10,639 nucleotides of DNA from Candidatus Hodarchaeota archaeon (GTDB taxonomy: Archaea; Asgardarchaeota; Heimdallarchaeia; Hodarchaeales; YT1-039): the NCBI GenBank assembly GCA_016840025.1, contig JAEOTF010000152.1:1-10639 (forward strand), given 5' to 3'. This document shows positions 7,797 through 10,639 of the stretch, in pieces. Position numbers and translations under genes: made by a program. The notes beneath the pieces are model-generated. The model was not told the DNA's origin. It was given only the letters and a program-made list of their open reading frames with translations, and searched no databases. The number at the start of each line of letters is the position of its first letter. Position 1 is the stretch's first letter.

Positions 7797-8033
7797 TTAA
7801 CTCCATTTTTCTTTCAATTTAATTAAATTCTCCCGCTGATCAAGTAAATGTCGTAAAGTTATCGCGTCATCTTCAGCTTCTTCAATTGTCCCATCTTTCG
7901 CACATTTTAAGAATTGAGCTGCAGATTGATAATTCCAACTCTTTAGTATCTTTTGAATCTCACTTTGCAGATAACTAAGTTTCATATCAACAAGTTCTTC
8001 TGCTAGCTCTTTATCTAAAGCTACTGTTGTCAC
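7797..8033 (-). CDS. Small antitoxin-like protein (78 residues)
   Basis: Small acidic, helical, cytoplasmic protein. The opening TTVALDKELAEELVDM resembles the N-terminus of VapB-type antitoxins, and the part KDGTIEEAEDDAITLRHLLDQRENL resembles small archaeal proteins often paired with PIN-domain toxins. Both resemblances come from memory and are weak. GTG start, supported by AAGGAG 10 nt upstream. No toxin gene is adjacent: downstream is a convergent gene 40 nt away, and upstream on the same strand is the beta-helix gene. It could be an orphan antitoxin, a remnant of a lost pair, or an unrelated small regulator. Confidence 0.6.
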   Translation of the reverse strand: MTTVALDKELAEELVDMKLSYLQSEIQKILKSWNYQSAAQFLKCAKDGTIEEAEDDAITLRHLLDQRENLIKLKEKWS

Positions 8034-8043
8034 AGAAGATCAA

Positions 8044-8049
8044 CTCCTT
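8044..8049 (-). promoter_or_regulatory. Shine-Dalgarno site for the small antitoxin-like gene
   Basis: Read on the minus strand, AAGGAG lies 10 nt before the GTG at 8033. It supports that start and supports the short frame being a real gene. Confidence 0.6.
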
Positions 8050-8078
8050 ATTTCATTCTATGGGGACATACAAATTCC

Positions 8079-8088
8079 CATAAACTTA
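8079..8088 (-). promoter_or_regulatory. Possible TATA element for the small antitoxin-like gene
   Basis: Minus-strand AAGTTTATGG lies about 46 nt before the GTG start, in the 89-nt gap after the beta-helix gene. It would give a leader of roughly 20 nt that contains the Shine-Dalgarno site. Weak match. Confidence 0.2.
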
Positions 8089-8122
8089 TCGAAATACATT
8101 ATCGCATTAATCCTTTTAGTTT

Positions 8123-10333
8123 TTACTTACGTCTATAATGCCCAAAAATGCCTATAGTTATCAAGAAAAATATGAAATAAGGTAGATTAATTCGATCACT
8201 TTGGGATTTTCCAGTTGATGAGGTAGTGAAATCTGTAGTGGATATTTCTGAGGTTGTTTCAGGCACTTGTGGAATAAGACTGCCATGTTCATCTATTGGA
8301 TTAAGATCCTTTGCTCCCGCAGTACCATCGATTATATACGCTCCAGAACCTGAATAGTCGGACCAGTAATTGTTAATCCATTGATTTAAGGAGCCATTAT
8401 CACAGGCTTGAATAGCTCCATTGTAATTGTAAAGAAATCTATTGTAGTTAATTGTATTGTTTTCGCTCCCTACCCAATATATGGGAGAAAAACCTAACCC
8501 TATTCCATAATTCTGGCTTTCAATTAATGTATTATTATTTATTAAGCAGTAAGTGGAGAAAGGATCAAGATAAATGCCGAACTTATTGGATTTACAAGTA
8601 TTGTTTATGGCTGTAATGAAGCTTGACATAATGTTGATGCCAAATTCATTCATATGACAAATATTACCGGAAATTGTTGAGTATTCACTATATTTAATCA
8701 AAATACTACTACAATTATTATGAAAGCATGCATTATCTGCGACAACAGAGTATTCCGACCCCGAAAGAAAGATGCCGCTTCCGAGAAGATTGGTGGAATT
8801 GTTACAAGTGTTATGGAAGATTGTTGAACTCTTAGAAAGAAAAAGAGAGATTCCGTGGTAGAAATTATGAGTGCAAATATTGTTAGAAATCGTCGCATAT
8901 CCTGACTGACTGAGATTAATACCTCTAGTATTAAATGAACAAGTATTATTCGTAATTATTGAAAATTCGGACTCCTGAAGATAGATACCCGACATTAAGT
9001 TATAGTGACAGGTATTATTAAGTAATTGACAGAAATTAGAATAAAGTAGGGTAATCCCTGTGTAAGCATAAGAACAATTCTGATTTTGTACTACAACTCT
9101 TGTACAATTTATTAAAAAGAGTTGACCATAGGAGTAGGTGAGTGTAAGGTTATAGAGATTTGTTAGATAACCTAAAAGTAATCCGTTCATCCAGTTGTTC
9201 ACTACTGTATAGGAAAGGTAACTTCCCAAATCACCTTCCACAATCATAAGCCCATCTTCCAGAAAAGTGTTGTTAACTATCAGGCATGAACCCGAACGCG
9301 TAAAATAAACACCTACACGATTCCTATGGAAGGAATTATTAACAATAGTTGTGTGCTCCGAGTTTATTACGTGAATGCCATAATAGCGATTTTCAGTGAA
9401 TATACTCTTGAGAACTCGGCAATTATAACTATAGTATATAATGATCCCAGAATAAGTGTTAGAGCAATTTAGATTCGTTACAGTGACATTTGAGCAGTTA
9501 ATTAGGAAAAGTTGTCCATAGGAAGACGGAAGGGTGAGGTTATAGAGATTTGTGAACCAACCTAACGGACGATTGTTAACTCGGTTATCTATAATATTGT
9601 ACGACTGATAGGAAGTAATGAGATCTGCTTCCTCAGATACAAAAAGTCCATCTCCAAAGAAAGTGTTATTGATGATGGTTGATGATTCAGAACTATATAG
9701 TTCAATTCCGGCATCTATATTGTGATGACAGACATTATTGAGGAGTGTTGTATTCTCAGAGGACTGAAGAGAAATCCCACTTCCAAAATTATCTCTAATA
9801 GTATTATTCGCAACTAATGAATCCCCCGAGCGATCAAGATGAAGACCCTGATTGTTATAAAAACAGCTATTATTAGCTATGATCGAATCTGTAGCCCTCT
9901 CTGCTTTAATACCGATATCACTATTTTTGCAGATGTTGTTAAATAATAATGCTGTTCCATCTGCTATATTTCTAATATAAATCCCATAAAAATCCTCGAC
10001 ACGGGCTATCTCAAGCCAACAATTTTGAACGATAAAATATTTGGTAGTGTGATGAATATAAATCCCGTGAACACCTGATGTGGTGATACTCCACCCTTCC
10101 AAAATGTATGGATCAATTTGGGAACCATTACCACGCACAGCTATTGATGCTAACTCAGTATCAGAAGAAACCTTGATAGGATCATGGGAAATGTAATCTG
10201 ATGATGAACATGAAGCTGTACCTTTAACAACATTAGATTGTGAAGAGATAGCTCTAGGGACTTCATATAGATGAATAAAACCAATTAAGATAAATAAAAT
10301 TAGTATATCTCTCAATAATTGGTGATATCTCAA
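8123..10333 (-). CDS. NosD-like right-handed parallel beta-helix surface protein
   Basis: Large extracellular repeat protein of the NosD/pectate-lyase-like beta-helix superfamily (PbH1 repeats); a scaffold, adhesin or glycan-binding role is possible but not shown. Layout: signal peptide with hydrophobic core at about 10-20 (ILILFILIGFI); family N-terminal block ending in DPYILEGWSITT and GIYIHHTTKYFIVQNC; about 20 coils of 21-26 residues following NNTC..N..GI.L..S..S.I; a terminal NQWINNYWSDY...DGTAGAKDLNPID block; Ser/Thr-rich stalk (about 690-713); membrane segment (717-731); basic tail HYRRK. Many N-x-S/T sequons suggest heavy N-glycosylation. Cysteine recurs at one coil position (C135, C157, C202; C442, C465, C487, C510, C536, C559, C580). 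TTG is the only usable start: the in-frame stop is close upstream and GATGGG precedes it. No catalytic residues are identifiable. Confidence 0.85.
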   Translation of the reverse strand: MRYHQLLRDILILFILIGFIHLYEVPRAISSQSNVVKGTASCSSSDYISHDPIKVSSDTELASIAVRGNGSQIDPYILEGWSITTSGVHGIYIHHTTKYFIVQNCWLEIARVEDFYGIYIRNIADGTALLFNNICKNSDIGIKAERATDSIIANNSCFYNNQGLHLDRSGDSLVANNTIRDNFGSGISLQSSENTTLLNNVCHHNIDAGIELYSSESSTIINNTFFGDGLFVSEEADLITSYQSYNIIDNRVNNRPLGWFTNLYNLTLPSSYGQLFLINCSNVTVTNLNCSNTYSGIIIYYSYNCRVLKSIFTENRYYGIHVINSEHTTIVNNSFHRNRVGVYFTRSGSCLIVNNTFLEDGLMIVEGDLGSYLSYTVVNNWMNGLLLGYLTNLYNLTLTYSYGQLFLINCTRVVVQNQNCSYAYTGITLLYSNFCQLLNNTCHYNLMSGIYLQESEFSIITNNTCSFNTRGINLSQSGYATISNNICTHNFYHGISLFLSKSSTIFHNTCNNSTNLLGSGIFLSGSEYSVVADNACFHNNCSSILIKYSEYSTISGNICHMNEFGINIMSSFITAINNTCKSNKFGIYLDPFSTYCLINNNTLIESQNYGIGLGFSPIYWVGSENNTINYNRFLYNYNGAIQACDNGSLNQWINNYWSDYSGSGAYIIDGTAGAKDLNPIDEHGSLIPQVPETTSEISTTDFTTSSTGKSQSDRINLPYFIFFLITIGIFGHYRRK
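8939..9274 (-). repeat. Internal beta-helix module, second copy (residues 354-465)
   Basis: Second copy of a multi-coil module. It shares TNLYNLTL, SYGQLFLINC and the order of surrounding coils with residues 222-335. The offset is 132 residues at the start and 130 after a two-residue deletion. DNA identity persists locally: TATAGAGATTTGT at 9151-9163 recurs at 9541-9553, 390 nt away. Confidence 0.7.
9329..9670 (-). repeat. Internal beta-helix module, first copy (residues 222-335)
   Basis: First copy of the module described for 8939-9274. It runs from NNTFFGDGLF through TNLYNLTL and SYGQLFLINC to HTTIVNNSF. Both copies carry a longer, non-coil insertion around GW/GY-FTNLYNLTL that breaks the 22-residue rhythm, so the insertion was duplicated with the coils. 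Confidence 0.7.
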
Positions 10334-10371
10334 ATGAATCCCATCTGATTTACATTACTTCATTTTTGCAT

Positions 10372-10383
10372 AATAAATTTATT
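10372..10383 (-). promoter_or_regulatory. TATA-like promoter element of the beta-helix gene
   Basis: AATAAATTTATT is a 12-bp perfect palindrome 38 nt before the TTG start. Transcription starting about 25 nt downstream would leave a leader of roughly 15 nt. Being symmetric, it could also be read in the plus direction. Confidence 0.45.
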
Positions 10384-10424
10384 GTGTATTCCTAAAGCCA
10401 AAGATTACACCTATTTTATTTCCT

Positions 10425-10436
10425 GATAGCGCTATC
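10425..10436. promoter_or_regulatory. Perfect 12-bp palindrome, candidate operator
   Basis: GATAGCGCTATC is a perfect inverted repeat with a GC-rich centre in very AT-rich surroundings. It lies between the minus-strand TATA-like element and a plus-strand TATA-like box. Its centre is 53 bp from the centre of the 10372-10383 palindrome, about five helical turns. The position suits a dimeric regulator, but no such regulator is encoded here. Confidence 0.4.
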
Positions 10437-10468
10437 GTAAGTGAAATTAAGACAATAGAACAAAACTG

Positions 10469-10477
10469 TATAAATAA
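10469..10477 (+). promoter_or_regulatory. Plus-strand TATA-like box, possible divergent promoter
   Basis: TATAAATAA is a good match to an archaeal TATA box and would start plus-strand transcription near 10500. No plus-strand gene of useful length follows inside the window, so it would serve a gene beyond the edge, an unseen RNA, or nothing. Confidence 0.3.
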
Positions 10478-10639
10478 TTCAGTTCACTTAGAAATTTGTA
10501 GATTTTTTCCATCAATATCTACGTTACATGGAAATAAATAATCAGAAATTATAAATGAATTTATTTTTTGGAAATACCTTGATTAATCACCCAAAAATAG
10601 TTCAATGACGATATATGTAATTCTTTACAAGATAAGCTT

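Larger units (their letters stand above)
10334..10639. other. Intergenic region upstream of the beta-helix gene
   Basis: 306 nt, very AT-rich, with no supported gene. It holds the TATA-like palindrome at 10372-10383, the perfect palindrome at 10425-10436 and a plus-strand TATA-like box at 10469-10477. A minus-strand frame enters from the right edge and stops at 10561-10563 after 25 codons, and a plus-strand ATG at 10605 runs 11 codons to the edge. Neither can be judged from so little sequence. Confidence 0.7.

Noticed and set aside
6325..8033. Uma2-type gene, 225-residue gene and antitoxin-like gene as one defence module
   Set aside because: Gaps of 166 nt, convergent orientation and no recognisable effector or sensor link them; nothing beyond proximity supports a system.
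8698..8898. Minus-strand 66-codon hydrophobic frame inside the beta-helix gene
   Set aside because: Out-of-frame reading of repetitive coil codons on the same strand.
8123..10333. Reading the regular NNT-coil DNA as a CRISPR or other non-coding repeat array
   Set aside because: The repeats are degenerate at DNA level, in frame, and encode a coherent beta-helix protein with signal peptide and anchor.
10561..10637. Minus-strand open frame entering from the right edge (25 codons to a stop)
   Set aside because: Could be the end of a neighbouring gene, but 25 residues (ending NYFWVINQGISKK) show no recognisable family and random AT-rich DNA often gives this length.
10605..10639. Plus-strand ATG opening MTIYVILYKIS to the window edge
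   Set aside because: Only 11 codons, no Shine-Dalgarno site, and over 100 nt from the nearest good TATA-like box.

Overview
This AT-rich window is most likely archaeal, and an Asgard archaeon (Loki-/Heimdallarchaeia-like) is my best guess. The evidence is indirect. The long minus-strand gene is a NosD-type beta-helix surface protein whose N-terminal block (SDTELASIAV...DPYILEGWSITT...GIYI) resembles a family that is very abundant in Asgard genomes. Two secreted proteins share an archaeal surface layout: signal sequence, ectodomain, Ser/Thr-rich stalk, C-terminal membrane segment and basic tail. TATA-like boxes and a bare T-tract terminator also fit archaea. Five of the seven complete genes start with TTG or GTG. 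No rRNA, tRNA, CRISPR array, transposase or phage gene was seen.

Left part (1-2690, plus strand): a 5'-truncated surface-anchored Fes/esterase-D-type hydrolase with a CBM48-like N-terminal domain, followed 20 nt later by an acyltransferase-3 family membrane protein. The pair looks like an operon and could remove and add acyl groups on a surface glycan, but this is inference.

Middle (2691-6324, plus strand): two adjacent full-length DUF885-family putative zinc peptidases. They are cytoplasmic, align without gaps over 548 residues and are only 23 nt apart, so they look like an old tandem duplication. A T9 tract after the second gene is a probable terminator.

Right of centre (6325-7756, plus strand): a Uma2-type PD-(D/E)XK nuclease-fold gene with no recognisable partner, then an unrecognised 225-residue protein.

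Right part (7797-10639, minus strand): a 78-residue antitoxin-like protein and the 736-residue beta-helix protein upstream of it. The beta-helix has an internal repeat of about 130 residues and a column of cysteines repeated coil by coil. The terminal 306 nt hold no supported gene, but contain a TATA-like element for the beta-helix gene, a 12-bp perfect palindrome and a plus-strand TATA-like box.

I found no convincing new multi-gene defence or biosynthetic system. The points most worth a second look are the DUF885 pair, the esterase/acyltransferase pair, the repeat architecture of the beta-helix protein and the unrecognised 225-residue protein.
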